DNA of 64,000 nucleotides, from NCBI GenBank assembly GCA_947497295.1, contig CANMFU010000001.1, positions 558,001 to 622,000 of the forward strand, given 5' to 3'. Both the position numbers and the translations under genes were made by a program. The notes beneath the pieces are model-generated. The model was given only the letters and a program-made list of their open reading frames with translations. It searched no databases and was not told where the DNA came from. Below, piece after piece: positions 27,974 through 36,451 of the stretch. The stretch comes from an uncultured Roseovarius sp. (GTDB taxonomy: Bacteria; Pseudomonadota; Alphaproteobacteria; Rhodobacterales; Rhodobacteraceae). The first letter of the stretch is position 1. The number at the start of each line of letters is the position of its first letter.

Positions 27974-28141
27974 TCAGGTGGCCGCGCGCGTGATCAGGAT
28001 TAGCGCAAACACCCAGACCAGCGTGAAGATCAGTGCAAATACGGCGGCATATTGTGCGATATCGGCGCGGCGCCCCTTGCGGCGGTAGGCGAGAAAGCCG
28101 CCGAGAGTGGCACCGATCAATGCCGCGATGAGAATGGTCAT
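27974..28141 (-). CDS. Small two-helix membrane protein (55 aa)
   Basis: A minus-strand frame beginning MTILIAALIGATLGGFLAYRR, then the charged turn RKGRRADIAQ, then a second hydrophobic helix of about 22 residues ending TRAAT. It is a hairpin membrane protein with a positively charged cytoplasmic loop. It ends 8 bases before the VWA start, so the two form an operon. The ribosome site is weak (GGGTAGCAA before ATG 28141). Confidence 0.6.
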   Translation of the reverse strand: MTILIAALIGATLGGFLAYRRKGRRADIAQYAAVFALIFTLVWVFALILITRAAT

Positions 28142-28144
28142 TTG

Positions 28145-28363
28145 CTACCCGTTTCTACCCTTGAGCGGGTTGAGGTTTGATATCTCGCGCAGTTTTGCCC
28201 GCACGGCCCAAGCTGCGCCATATCCGTACCGCGCCCAGCCGAGGCTGTCCATACGCACCTGCCGCGCCTCGGATGCGCGGCCAGATATATTTAGGTATTC
28301 GGCCCAAAGCATCGTGAGCTGCGTCAGAATGGCTGCGGTTTCATAGCGAGCGACTATCGAGAT
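28145..28363 (-). pseudogene. C-terminal remnant of an unidentified gene
   Basis: A 72-codon open stretch with no start codon of its own, closed by TAA upstream (28364-28366) and TAG at 28145-28147. It encodes a clearly protein-like end: ETAAILTQLTMLWAEYLN, then SEARQVRMDSLGWARYG and AKLREISNLNPLKG. It ends 3 bases before the ATG of the small membrane gene, so it was probably the preceding gene of that operon and has lost its N-terminal part. I cannot name the family. Confidence 0.5.
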
Positions 28364-28958
28364 TTAAAGGCCGAGTAGCGCGCCGACACATGCACGACCG
28401 CGGTTCAGGCGCTTGTTAGGTGCGCTGGATCAACATGTTGAAGCCAGTCAGTATAGTGTGGAAACCGCTCTTATTTAACACGTGATCGGGCCGTCTGTAC
28501 ACTTCGTTGATCTGTCCCAACGGGTGTGCCAGTTCCTTGTGAAGGCAATCGCTGACCTCTTGGGTGTTGGTGTTGTAAGGGGCGGAATTGCCACCTTAGT
28601 CTGGGTCTTGAGCCCGCTTCAGGCAGTCATGCTGCTGCGCTTGGCCGAGGGGGCGTCGCTGATCTGCGAAACATTGGATACGACGACACAGACGGCTTGC
28701 GGCAAGGTCACGGCGGATCTCGGCGCGGCTGGGGTCAGCTTGTTGCGTGCGCGGCGGCGCGCCGGTGATCTGTACGGAGATGGGCGACAAAAGAGCGTCA
28801 GAACCGGCAGGTGGCGGCCCGTTTCCACCTTCACCGACAAATCCCGGAACTCTCGGGCCATGTCGCCGTTGGCGCGGCGTGGCGCACAAGAGGGCGGGCG
28901 CCGCGAATGTCCTGATGCTGTATATCGCGGCGAGGTCCGGCAGCGCCGTCCGCCGCAC
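28364..28958. other. Degenerate DNA between the MoxR and VWA genes
   Basis: About 600 bases without an intact gene. A second minus-strand fragment (28416-28595, 59 codons, no start) reads YNTNTQEVSDCLHKELAHP and ends ILTGFNMLIQRT, which looks like a protein C-terminus of unknown type. The GC-rich part (28600-28958) has long frames on both strands, but none has a ribosome site or family motif. The region lowers in GC around 28420-28500. It looks like a scar of insertion and deletion. Confidence 0.4.
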
Positions 28959-29798
28959 TCACCGCTCGCGCCGCGCCATGAACGCCAGACGCTCGAACAG
29001 ATGCACATCCTGTTCGTTCTTCAGGAGCGCGCCATGCAATCGTGGCAGTGCATTCGCACCATCCTTTTTCAGGTCAGATGCAGTCAGGTCCTCGGCCAGC
29101 AGCAGTTTCAGCCAGTCCAGAACCTCGGAGGTTGACGGTTTTTTCTTCAGCCCCTGTTGGCCGCGCAATTCGTAGAACTGTGTCAGCGCGGTGGTCAGTA
29201 ACGCATCTTTGATGCCGGGGTGATGCACTTCGACGATGCGGCGCATCGTGTCCATGTCGGGAAACTGGATATAGTGGAAAAAGCACCGCCGCAGGAAAGC
29301 GTCAGGCAGTTCCTTTTCGTTGTTCGAGGTGATGATAACGATAGGGCGCTGCACCGCGCGGATCGTCTCGCCCGTCTCGTAGACGTGGAATTCCATCCGA
29401 TCAAGCTCTTGGAGCAGATCGTTGGGAAATTCGATATCGGCCTTGTCGATTTCGTCAATCAGCAGGACCACGCGCCCCTCTGCCGCGAAGGCCTGCCACA
29501 GCTTGCCGGGGCGGATGTAGTTTGAGATGTCATGCACGCGCGCATCGCCCAGCTGGCTGTCGCGCAGGCGCGACACGGCGTCGTATTCATACAGCCCTTG
29601 CTGCGCCCGAGTCGTGGATTTTACGTTCCACTCGATCATCGGCAGATCCAGCGCCGCGGCGATCTGCCGGGCCAGTTCGGTTTTGCCGGTCCCCGGCTCG
29701 CCCTTGACCAGCAAGGGGCGCTCCAGCGTGACGGCAGCGTTCACTGCGACTGTCAGGTCGCGAGGGGCGACATAACTGTCGGTACCTTCGAATTTCAT
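28959..29798 (-). CDS. MoxR-family AAA+ ATPase
   Basis: A 279-residue AAA+ protein, start ATG 29798 (MKFEGTDSYVAPRDL). Walker A GEPGTGKT is at residues 33-40, Walker B VVLLIDEIDKAD follows, then sensor 1 IVIITSNNEKELPDAFLRRCFFHYI. The C-terminal lid is helical. MoxR proteins work with VWA proteins to mature or activate enzyme complexes; the CoxE-like VWA gene downstream at 26782-27966 is the likely partner. It has no strong terminator of its own. Confidence 0.92.
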   Translation of the reverse strand: MKFEGTDSYVAPRDLTVAVNAAVTLERPLLVKGEPGTGKTELARQIAAALDLPMIEWNVKSTTRAQQGLYEYDAVSRLRDSQLGDARVHDISNYIRPGKLWQAFAAEGRVVLLIDEIDKADIEFPNDLLQELDRMEFHVYETGETIRAVQRPIVIITSNNEKELPDAFLRRCFFHYIQFPDMDTMRRIVEVHHPGIKDALLTTALTQFYELRGQQGLKKKPSTSEVLDWLKLLLAEDLTASDLKKDGANALPRLHGALLKNEQDVHLFERLAFMARRER

Positions 29799-29940
29799 AG
29801 AGGTTTCAGTCCTTTTTGCGCCAAAGCTCATTTGGGAGTTGGCCCATGATAATGCGCGCAGCCCGACACATCAATGCAGTGTAATTGGTTCGTGACAAAG
29901 CGGACCTATTGCAGTAGATGCAGCCCGAAAGGGGAGCCAG

Positions 29941-30414
29941 ATGATACAGCATCCTGACGCCTTGGACCTTGAAGATAAAGAGGATCAACGCTTGAAATCC
30001 GAAGTTTTCCTGCCCGACGATTACCAGCCCGTCGAAGATGAACCCTTCATGAATGAGCGCCAGAAGGAGTATTTCCGGCGCAAGCTTCATAACTGGCGGG
30101 AGGATCTGCTGGCCGGCAGCCGCGACACGATCGAGGCGCTTCAGGATGGCACACGCGCCATTCCCGACGTCGCCGACCGCGCCAGCGAGGAAACCGACCG
30201 CTCGCTGGAGCTGCGTACCCGCGATCGCCAGCGCAAGCTGGTGGCGAAGATCGATCAGGCGCTGCGCCGGATTGATGAGGGCGAATTTGGTTATTGCCAG
30301 ATGACCGGCGATCAGATCAGCCTGAAACGGCTGGACGCGCGCCCCATCGCAACCATGACGCTTGAGGCGCAGGAGCGTCACGAGCGCCGCGAAAAGGTTC
30401 ACCGCGACGATTGA
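29941..30414 (+). CDS. dksA: RNA polymerase-binding factor DksA
   Basis: A 157-residue DksA that acts with ppGpp in the RNA polymerase secondary channel. The coiled coil runs from about residue 37 to 110, with the tip motif DVADRA (residues 76-81, DxxDxA). The zinc-finger region is reduced to one cysteine (GYCQMTGDQISLKRLDARP), so a canonical four-Cys zinc site is absent; this is common in alphaproteobacterial DksA. The C-terminal helix LEAQERHERREK is conserved. It is followed by a terminator. Confidence 0.93.
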   Translation: MIQHPDALDLEDKEDQRLKSEVFLPDDYQPVEDEPFMNERQKEYFRRKLHNWREDLLAGSRDTIEALQDGTRAIPDVADRASEETDRSLELRTRDRQRKLVAKIDQALRRIDEGEFGYCQMTGDQISLKRLDARPIATMTLEAQERHERREKVHRDD

Positions 30415-30442
30415 GCGCGCCTGCCTTTGCCAGATTACAGAA

Positions 30443-30468
30443 CGCCGGGGCTATCGCTCCGGCGATTT
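30443..30468 (+). terminator. Terminator of dksA
   Basis: A 9-base stem (CGCCGGGGC / GCTCCGGCG, one G-T pair) with a TATC loop followed by ATTTTC, 28 bases after the dksA stop. Confidence 0.6.
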
Positions 30469-30486
30469 TCGTAGGACTTTTAGGTT

Positions 30487-31623
30487 ATGGATCTAAAAAC
30501 AGTTGAGATCGCCGTGATCGGCGCCGGAATCGGCGGTCTTGCGGTTGCGCGGGCCTTTGCATTGCGCGGCGCAGGGGTGACCGTCTATGAGCAGGCAAGC
30601 GAGATCACCGAAGTTGGCGCAGGTCTACAGATCAGTCCCAACGGCTTTGCAGTGTTGCGAGGTCTTGGCCTTTCGCGCGCGGTCGAGGATGCAGGCGACA
30701 GGGCCGGGACGGTCGCGCTGCATGATTATCGTAGCGGGCCGGTGCTGCGGCTGGATCTCAGACGGCTGGAAAGCCGCGACTACTGGTTTCTGCATCGGGC
30801 CGATTTGATTGAGCTTTTGCATGCCGGCGCTATCGATTCCGGCGTGCGGATCCGTCTTGGCCAGCGGGTGGAAGACCTGGCCGGACTGAAGGCGGATCTG
30901 GTGATTGGCGCGGATGGGCTGCATTCGGTTTTGAGGCCCCAACTGAACGGAACGCTGGCGCCGTTCTTCACCCGGCAAGTGGCGTGGCGCGCTGTCGTGC
31001 CGCATGACGGCAGCCGCAGGGACGAGGCGCGCGTTTACATGGCGCCGCGCCGCCATCTGGTCAGCTATCCGGTGCGCGGAGGAGACTGGCTTAACCTTGT
31101 CGCCGTCGAGGAACGTAGCGCCTGGGCCGAAGAAAGCTGGAGCGCGGCAGGCGATCCGGATGATCTGCGCGCCAGGTTTGCTGATTTCGGTGCGGCGGTT
31201 CAGGAGAAACTGAAACGCGTAAGGAATGTCGGCAAATGGGGCCTTTTCCGGCACCCTGTGGCGCCGGTCTGGACCCAAGGCCGCTATGCGCTGTTGGGCG
31301 ATGCGGCGCACCCGACGCTACCATTCATGGCGCAGGGTGCCTCTTTGGCGCTGGAGGATGCGTGGGTTCTGGCCGCCGCTGTGGCAAAGGCGCCTGACAT
31401 GGCGACAGGCCTTGCCGCATATCAGGGCCAGCGTATTGGAAGGGCGACGCGTGTGGTCGAGGCGGCCAGCAGGAACGCATGGAAATATCATATCAGTTCC
31501 AAGCCGTTGCGCCTTGCAGCTCATACAGCTCTACGGTTGGGCGGGGCGGTTGCACCGGGACGTATGATGCGCCAATTCGACTGGATCTACGGGCATGATG
31601 TAACGGGGGGCGAAACGCTCTGA
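30487..31623 (+). CDS. FAD-dependent aromatic monooxygenase, salicylate-hydroxylase-like
   Basis: A 378-residue group A flavoprotein monooxygenase. The N-terminal FAD motif is IGAGIGGLAVARAFALRGAG (from about residue 11), the second motif is LVIGADGLHSVLR (the DG loop), and the third is YALLGDAAHPTLPFMAQGAS. ISPNGFAVLRGLGL is typical of salicylate and 3-hydroxybenzoate hydroxylases. It would hydroxylate an aromatic ring using NAD(P)H and O2; the substrate is not predictable. Neighbours give no pathway. It converges with the Fur gene (3-base gap). Confidence 0.82.
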   Translation: MDLKTVEIAVIGAGIGGLAVARAFALRGAGVTVYEQASEITEVGAGLQISPNGFAVLRGLGLSRAVEDAGDRAGTVALHDYRSGPVLRLDLRRLESRDYWFLHRADLIELLHAGAIDSGVRIRLGQRVEDLAGLKADLVIGADGLHSVLRPQLNGTLAPFFTRQVAWRAVVPHDGSRRDEARVYMAPRRHLVSYPVRGGDWLNLVAVEERSAWAEESWSAAGDPDDLRARFADFGAAVQEKLKRVRNVGKWGLFRHPVAPVWTQGRYALLGDAAHPTLPFMAQGASLALEDAWVLAAAVAKAPDMATGLAAYQGQRIGRATRVVEAASRNAWKYHISSKPLRLAAHTALRLGGAVAPGRMMRQFDWIYGHDVTGGETL

Positions 31624-31626
31624 CGT

Positions 31627-32055
31627 TTACTTTTTCTTCAGCGGCTTGCCGTAAAGTTCCATCTTGTGACCTTTCAGGCGATAGCCCAAACGTGCCGCGA
31701 TCTTTTCCTGCAGGCGTTCGATCTCGGGATCGAAAAACTCGATCACATCGCCGGTGTCGAGGTCGATCAGGTGATCATGATGATCGCGCTGGGCGTCTTC
31801 ATATCGCGCGCGGCCATCGCCAAAGTCGACCTTGTCCAAAATACCTGTTTCTTCAAACAGTTTGACCGTTCGGTAGACTGTCGCAATCGAAATCTTGGGA
31901 TCGCGCGACGACGCGCGCGCATACAATTCGTCGACATCCGGATGGTCGTCGGAGTCCTCCAGAACCGAGGCAATGATCCGCCTTTGGCCTGTCATGCGCA
32001 GGCCGCGCGCCTCGCAGCGGTCTGTTATGGTGTTGGGCATTGGTCTGTCCGTCAT
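31627..32055 (-). CDS. fur: Fur-family metal-responsive repressor (Fur/Mur)
   Basis: A 142-residue Fur-family protein with an N-terminal winged helix (RGLRMTGQRRIIASVLEDS, ISIATVYRTVKLFEETGIL) and a C-terminal metal and dimer domain with DHHDHLIDLDTGDVIEF and FDPEIERLQ. This closely follows alphaproteobacterial Fur, many of which act as the Mn-responsive regulator Mur. The Cys-rich structural zinc motif of E. coli Fur is absent. Whether it reads Fe or Mn cannot be told from sequence. A second Met at residue 6 may be the start. Confidence 0.88.
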   Translation of the reverse strand: MTDRPMPNTITDRCEARGLRMTGQRRIIASVLEDSDDHPDVDELYARASSRDPKISIATVYRTVKLFEETGILDKVDFGDGRARYEDAQRDHHDHLIDLDTGDVIEFFDPEIERLQEKIAARLGYRLKGHKMELYGKPLKKK

Positions 32056-32112
32056 GGCGGTCGTCGTCTGCTTAATGCGGCGGACGGCGGAGTTCCACCG
32101 CCGATGCTTATT

Positions 32113-33405
32113 TTATCCGGCCGCCGCGCGAAAGGCGCGGTCAAGCGCGACGATCAGATCGGCAGGATGTTCCAGCCCGACAGACAGGCGAATCAACCCT
32201 TCGCTGACGCCTGCCAGCGCTCGTGCCTCGGGCGGCACACCCGAATGAGTGGTGGACGCCGGGTGGCAGACCAGCGATTCGGTTCCTCCCAGCGACACGG
32301 CAAGCTTGAAGATCGCCAGAGCGTTGAGGATGCGGAACGCCAAAGCGCGGTCATCTGCCACGACAAAGCTGAAGGTGGATCCCGGCCCGGTGCATTGCGC
32401 GTCATGGACGGCGCGGGCGGCGCCTGTGCTGTGTTCGGGATGCAGGACAGTGCAGGGAATTATATCGTTTTCCGCCAGCCATTTGGCCACCTCGCGCCCC
32501 GAATTCGCGGCCCGTTCCATGCGCAAGGCCAACGTCTCCATCGAGCGGGAGATCATCCACGCCGAATGCGGATCCAACTGAAAGCCAAACGCCGAGCGCG
32601 TGGCGCGGATCGGCTTCAGCGCCGCCTTGGATCCGGTAATGCCTCCCGCCACCAGATCGGAGTGACCGCCGACATATTTGGTCAGCGAATAGACGCAGAT
32701 GTCGATGCCATGCGCCAAGGGTTTTTGAAAAACCGGGCCCAGCATGGTGTTGTCGCAGACGATTATGGGGGTATCGGCACCTTGTGCGGCCGCCCATTCA
32801 TCGACCGCGCGGCGCACCATAGCCAGGTCGATCACCGCGTTCGTTGGATTCGCCGGCGTTTCGATATAGACAATCTTGACCGGGCCTTTGGCCCTCGCAT
32901 CGCTTAGCGCCTGCGTCAGATCATCGGGCGACAGCCCATCGGTGAATGGAAACGGGTGCAAGTCCCACTCCGCCAGCACCTTGGCAAAGAGCGTCGCACT
33001 GCCGCCGTAAAGCGGTGTGTAGTGAACGTAAGCATCGCCCGGCCGCAGATAGCTGAGCGCGACCGCACTGATCGCCGCCATGCCGGACGCCGTCACCAGC
33101 GCCGCCTCTCCGCCATCATAAAGCGCCAAACGGTCCTCGACGATCTCGACATTGGGGTTGTTGAAGCGGCTATAGACCAGACCGCCGGCGCCCATCCCCT
33201 CGGGCGCGGGGGCGCGTCCTGCGACGACGTCAAAGAAATCGGCGCCCTGTTCCGCTGTCTCAAACGCGAATGTCGAGGTCAGGAACACCGGCGGCTTGAC
33301 CGACCCTTCGCTGAGCGCCGGATCATAGCCATAGGCGGTCATCTGCGTCGTGGGGTCGAGCTTGTGATCGCCCAGATGCGTGCGGCGGAAATTACGTTTG
33401 TTCAT
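32113..33405 (-). CDS. Cystathionine gamma-synthase/methionine gamma-lyase family PLP enzyme
   Basis: A 430-residue PLP enzyme of the Cys/Met metabolism family, longer than the usual 380-400. Motifs: VYSRFNNPNVEIVEDRLALYDGG, SGMAAISAVALSYLRPGD, IVYIETPANPTN, DNTMLGPVFQKPLAHG and the PLP lysine in SLTKYVGGHSDLVAGG. SLGGTESLVCHPASTTHSG near the end is the family sulfur-substrate loop. It may make cystathionine, make homocysteine, or cleave methionine; sequence alone does not decide. GGGAGG precedes the ATG. Confidence 0.88.
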   Translation of the reverse strand: MNKRNFRRTHLGDHKLDPTTQMTAYGYDPALSEGSVKPPVFLTSTFAFETAEQGADFFDVVAGRAPAPEGMGAGGLVYSRFNNPNVEIVEDRLALYDGGEAALVTASGMAAISAVALSYLRPGDAYVHYTPLYGGSATLFAKVLAEWDLHPFPFTDGLSPDDLTQALSDARAKGPVKIVYIETPANPTNAVIDLAMVRRAVDEWAAAQGADTPIIVCDNTMLGPVFQKPLAHGIDICVYSLTKYVGGHSDLVAGGITGSKAALKPIRATRSAFGFQLDPHSAWMISRSMETLALRMERAANSGREVAKWLAENDIIPCTVLHPEHSTGAARAVHDAQCTGPGSTFSFVVADDRALAFRILNALAIFKLAVSLGGTESLVCHPASTTHSGVPPEARALAGVSEGLIRLSVGLEHPADLIVALDRAFRAAAG

Positions 33406-33735
33406 GGCGGCCTCCCGGTGGGTCGAGTCGCAGCCACCTTAGCGCAGGGTATCGCAAAACACAGGGGTATCTAGGCGGCAAAGGTTGACTTGCCTAGGCA
33501 TAGACGTCATATGCGCATCAACCGACACTTCCTGCCGCGTGAGCAGCCGGGCCGCCAAATAGTTGCCCATAGAATATTGAAGTGTTGTCTATTGATCCCA
33601 AAATCACGCGTGGGGCCAGCCGCCGGATCGGCGCGACGGGCAATGCAGCCTGTGCGTCAGGGCTTTGGCGGAACCACGAAGCGGGCCCTGTTGTCGCCCG
33701 CATGCGGCATGGGATCATCCCATGTCCGAAAGGAT
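33406..33735. other. Divergent intergenic region and rhlE leader
   Basis: About 330 bases between the PLP-enzyme gene and the DEAD-box gene. The helicase frame is open through much of it, but the residues it would add are Arg-rich and unlike the family. There is a TTGAAG-N17-TATTGA-like AT-rich patch near 33575-33595, so the helicase probably has a leader of more than 100 bases. Long leaders are common for cold-regulated DEAD-box genes; no clear riboswitch or cold-box fold was recognised. Confidence 0.4.
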
Positions 33736-35043
33736 ATGAATTTTAATATGTTTGAAGAAATGGGCCTTCCGTCGGTGCTCGTCCGCAAGCTGGGCAATAT
33801 GGGCATCACCGAGCCGACACCGATCCAGAGCCACGCGATCCCACATGCGCTGAATGGCCATGACGTCATGGGGCTGGCCCAGACCGGCACGGGCAAGACA
33901 GCGGCATTCGGTCTGCCGCTGCTGGCGCAAATGATGGAAGTGGACGAGCGCCCTCTGCCAAAAACGGCAACCAGTCTGATCCTTGCGCCGACGCGCGAAC
34001 TGGCAAACCAGATTCGCGAAACGTTGCTGCCCTTGGTCATGGACACACCGATGAAGATTAACGTCGTTGTCGGCGGATCGTCGATCGGCCCGCAGATCAA
34101 GCGGCTGGAGAAGGGCACGCATATTCTGGTGGCGACACCGGGCCGCCTGCTGGACCTGATTGATCGACGCGCGCTGCGCCTGGATGCCACGCGGTTCCTG
34201 GTGCTGGACGAGGCTGACCAGATGCTCGACATGGGCTTTATCCATGCGCTGCGCAAAATCGCTGCGTTGCTGGCCAAAGAGCGTCAGACGATGCTGTTTT
34301 CGGCCACGATGCCAAAGCAGATGGAGGAGATCGCCAGCAGCTATCTGGTCAACCCCAAGCGCGTGCAGGTCAGCCCTCCGGGCAAGGCTGCCGACAAGGT
34401 CACGCAGGCGGTGCACTTCATCGCCAAGGCGGAAAAGCCGAACCTGCTGATCGAACTTCTGGGCGATCACAAGGCTGAATTGGCGCTGGTCTTTGGCCGG
34501 ACGAAACACGGGTCGGACAAGCTGGCGCGCAAGCTGGAAAGCGCCGGCTTCAAGGTGGCTGCGATCCACGGCAACAAAAGCCAGGGCCAGCGCGAGCGCG
34601 CGCTGAAGGCATTCCGCGACGGTGCGGTCAAGGTGCTGGTGGCGACTGATGTCGCTGCGCGCGGTCTTGATATCCCTGACGTCAAGCACGTCTACAATTT
34701 CGATCTGCCCAACGTGCCGGAAAACTATATCCACCGGATCGGACGTACCGCGCGGGCGGGTAAGGATGGCGCGGCCATCGCTTTCTGTGCGCCTGACGAG
34801 ATGGGCGAGTTGAAGGATATCCAGAAGGTGATGGGTCTGTCGATCCCGGTCGCCTCGGGGCGTGCGTGGGAAGAGTTGCCCGATCCCAAGTCAAAACCGA
34901 GCGGCGGCGGTGGTCGCGGTCGGGGCCGTGGCGGCGCAGGCCGGTCCGGCGGCGGGCAGGGCGGACCTGGCGGTGGCGGCGCCCCGGCGAAGGCACCCCG
35001 ACGGAGGCGCAGCGGCGGTGGCCGTAGCAGCCAGGCGGCCTGA
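33736..35043 (+). CDS. rhlE: DEAD-box RNA helicase, RhlE-like
   Basis: A 435-residue helicase. Start ATG 33736 (MNFNMFEEMGLPSVLV); the ATG at 33748 is an alternative. Motifs: TPIQSHAIP (Q motif), AQTGTGKT, PTRELANQI, VATPGRLLDL, VLDEADQMLDMGF, SAT, DVAARGLDIPDV, and HRIGRTARAG. The last 65 residues are Gly/Arg/Ser-rich (an RGG-like tail) that should bind RNA nonspecifically. RhlE proteins act in ribosome assembly, RNA decay and cold adaptation. Confidence 0.93.
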   Translation: MNFNMFEEMGLPSVLVRKLGNMGITEPTPIQSHAIPHALNGHDVMGLAQTGTGKTAAFGLPLLAQMMEVDERPLPKTATSLILAPTRELANQIRETLLPLVMDTPMKINVVVGGSSIGPQIKRLEKGTHILVATPGRLLDLIDRRALRLDATRFLVLDEADQMLDMGFIHALRKIAALLAKERQTMLFSATMPKQMEEIASSYLVNPKRVQVSPPGKAADKVTQAVHFIAKAEKPNLLIELLGDHKAELALVFGRTKHGSDKLARKLESAGFKVAAIHGNKSQGQRERALKAFRDGAVKVLVATDVAARGLDIPDVKHVYNFDLPNVPENYIHRIGRTARAGKDGAAIAFCAPDEMGELKDIQKVMGLSIPVASGRAWEELPDPKSKPSGGGGRGRGRGGAGRSGGGQGGPGGGGAPAKAPRRRRSGGGRSSQAA

Positions 35044-35078
35044 GGCCGTTCCATATTAACTGAAAACGCTGGTTTTTT

Positions 35079-35106
35079 GCCCCGCCGCCGTGTCAGGTGG
35101 CGGGGC
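35079..35106. terminator. Hairpin between convergent rhlE and antiporter genes
   Basis: An 11-base stem (GCCCCGCCGCC / GGTGGCGGGGC) with a short loop. Six T bases precede it on the plus strand and ATTTG follows. It can serve both convergent genes, though neither side has a long T-tail in the right place. Confidence 0.5.
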
Positions 35107-35126
35107 ATTTGCGTGTTTGATCGAAC

Positions 35127-36377
35127 CTAAAGCAAGTCGGGCTGCTGGCTGACCCGGCGCGCCAGTGGCGCGACGGTCAGGCCCTGCACGATAATCGAAA
35201 AGACGACGATCACGTATGTCGCGGTCAGGATCACCGGGCTCCATTCGCTGGTCGGCAGGCTCAGCGCCAGCGCGACCGAGATACCGCCTTTCAGCCCGCC
35301 CCATGTCATGATCCGGACCACCCCCGGATTGAAATCGCGGAAGGGCCGCAGGATAGCCACGGGCACGGCAACGGCGACCAGCCGTCCGAGCAGCGCGATG
35401 GCGATCGACGCCGCTCCGACCATCAGGTAGTCGGCGCTGAAGGCCACGGCGAACACCTCGAACCCGATCATCAGGAAAAGCACCGCGTTCAGAATTTCGT
35501 CGATCAACTTCCAGAAGGCATCGACGTAGCGACGCGTCTCATCGCTCATTCCGTGTTTGGCGCCCACGTCACCGATCAGCAGCCCGGCGCAGACCGCCAT
35601 GATCGGAGCCGAGATATGCAGGTATACGGCCAACTCGTAGCCGCCGAAGGCCAGGCCCAGCGTCAGCAGCACTTCCAGCGAGTAATCGTCGATCAGGCGC
35701 ATGACGCGGAACACCAGCCAACCCAGGACAACGCCCAGCAATGCGCCGCCGCCGGCCTCGCGCAGGAACAGCAACGCTGCGTCCAGAACGCCGTTATCCG
35801 AATGGGCCGCCCCGCCGGGAAAAGCGAGGCCGACCAGCACGAGGAAAACGACGTAGCCAACCCCGTCATTGAACAGCGATTCGCCGGCGATCTTGGTCTC
35901 CAGCGATTGGGGCAGGTTGGCCTCTCGCAGCACGCCGAGTACGGCGACCGGATCGGTGGGAGAAATGAGTGCGCCAAAGACCAGCGCGATCATCAGCGGC
36001 ATGCCTGTGAGCCAGCTGAATGCGCCGCCGACAACCAGCGTGCTGAGGCCAACGCCGATTGTTGCCATCAACACCACGGGCAGCCATTGGGCGCGCAGGT
36101 CCGACAGTTTGACATGCAGCGCGCCCGCGAACAGCAGCAGACCCAGCATGCCCTCCAGCAGCGCGTCCGAGAAATCGATACCGGTGACGATGTGCCGGGT
36201 CTGATCCGCGATGCCGAGCGTCGGCATCAACAGGTCCAGCCCCATCAATGCCAACGATGCAGCCAGCGCGACCACCATGATGCCAATGGAGGACGGCAAT
36301 TTGAGGACAAGGTAATTAATGGCGCCAAAGACACCGGCCAATACAATCAGCAGGGATGTGATTTGCAGAAACGTCAT
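35127..36377 (-). CDS. Na+/H+ (cation:proton) antiporter, CPA1/NhaP type
   Basis: A 416-residue membrane protein with about 12 helices. Start ATG 36377 (MTFLQITSLLIVLAGVFGAI) follows GGGGGCCTCC; an upstream ATG at 36422 is unlikely. The key CPA1 motif ALISPTDPVAVLGVLREANLP contains the ion-binding Asp. NDGVGYVVFLVLVGLAFPGG and WGGLKGGISVALALSLP are further signatures. It exchanges Na+ or K+ for protons across the inner membrane, as expected for a marine organism's ion balance. No regulator is adjacent. Confidence 0.93.
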   Translation of the reverse strand: MTFLQITSLLIVLAGVFGAINYLVLKLPSSIGIMVVALAASLALMGLDLLMPTLGIADQTRHIVTGIDFSDALLEGMLGLLLFAGALHVKLSDLRAQWLPVVLMATIGVGLSTLVVGGAFSWLTGMPLMIALVFGALISPTDPVAVLGVLREANLPQSLETKIAGESLFNDGVGYVVFLVLVGLAFPGGAAHSDNGVLDAALLFLREAGGGALLGVVLGWLVFRVMRLIDDYSLEVLLTLGLAFGGYELAVYLHISAPIMAVCAGLLIGDVGAKHGMSDETRRYVDAFWKLIDEILNAVLFLMIGFEVFAVAFSADYLMVGAASIAIALLGRLVAVAVPVAILRPFRDFNPGVVRIMTWGGLKGGISVALALSLPTSEWSPVILTATYVIVVFSIIVQGLTVAPLARRVSQQPDLL

Positions 36378-36451
36378 GGAGGCCCCCTTGGCGCCCGTCT
36401 GGAGCGCGCGAGGGTAAAGCAATGGTCAAGTATCGCGCCGATGGCAATGGT

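Noticed and set aside
28482..29135. Plus-strand frame of about 217 codons between VWA and MoxR genes
   Set aside because: It overlaps the MoxR gene on the opposite strand and shows no family motif or ribosome site.
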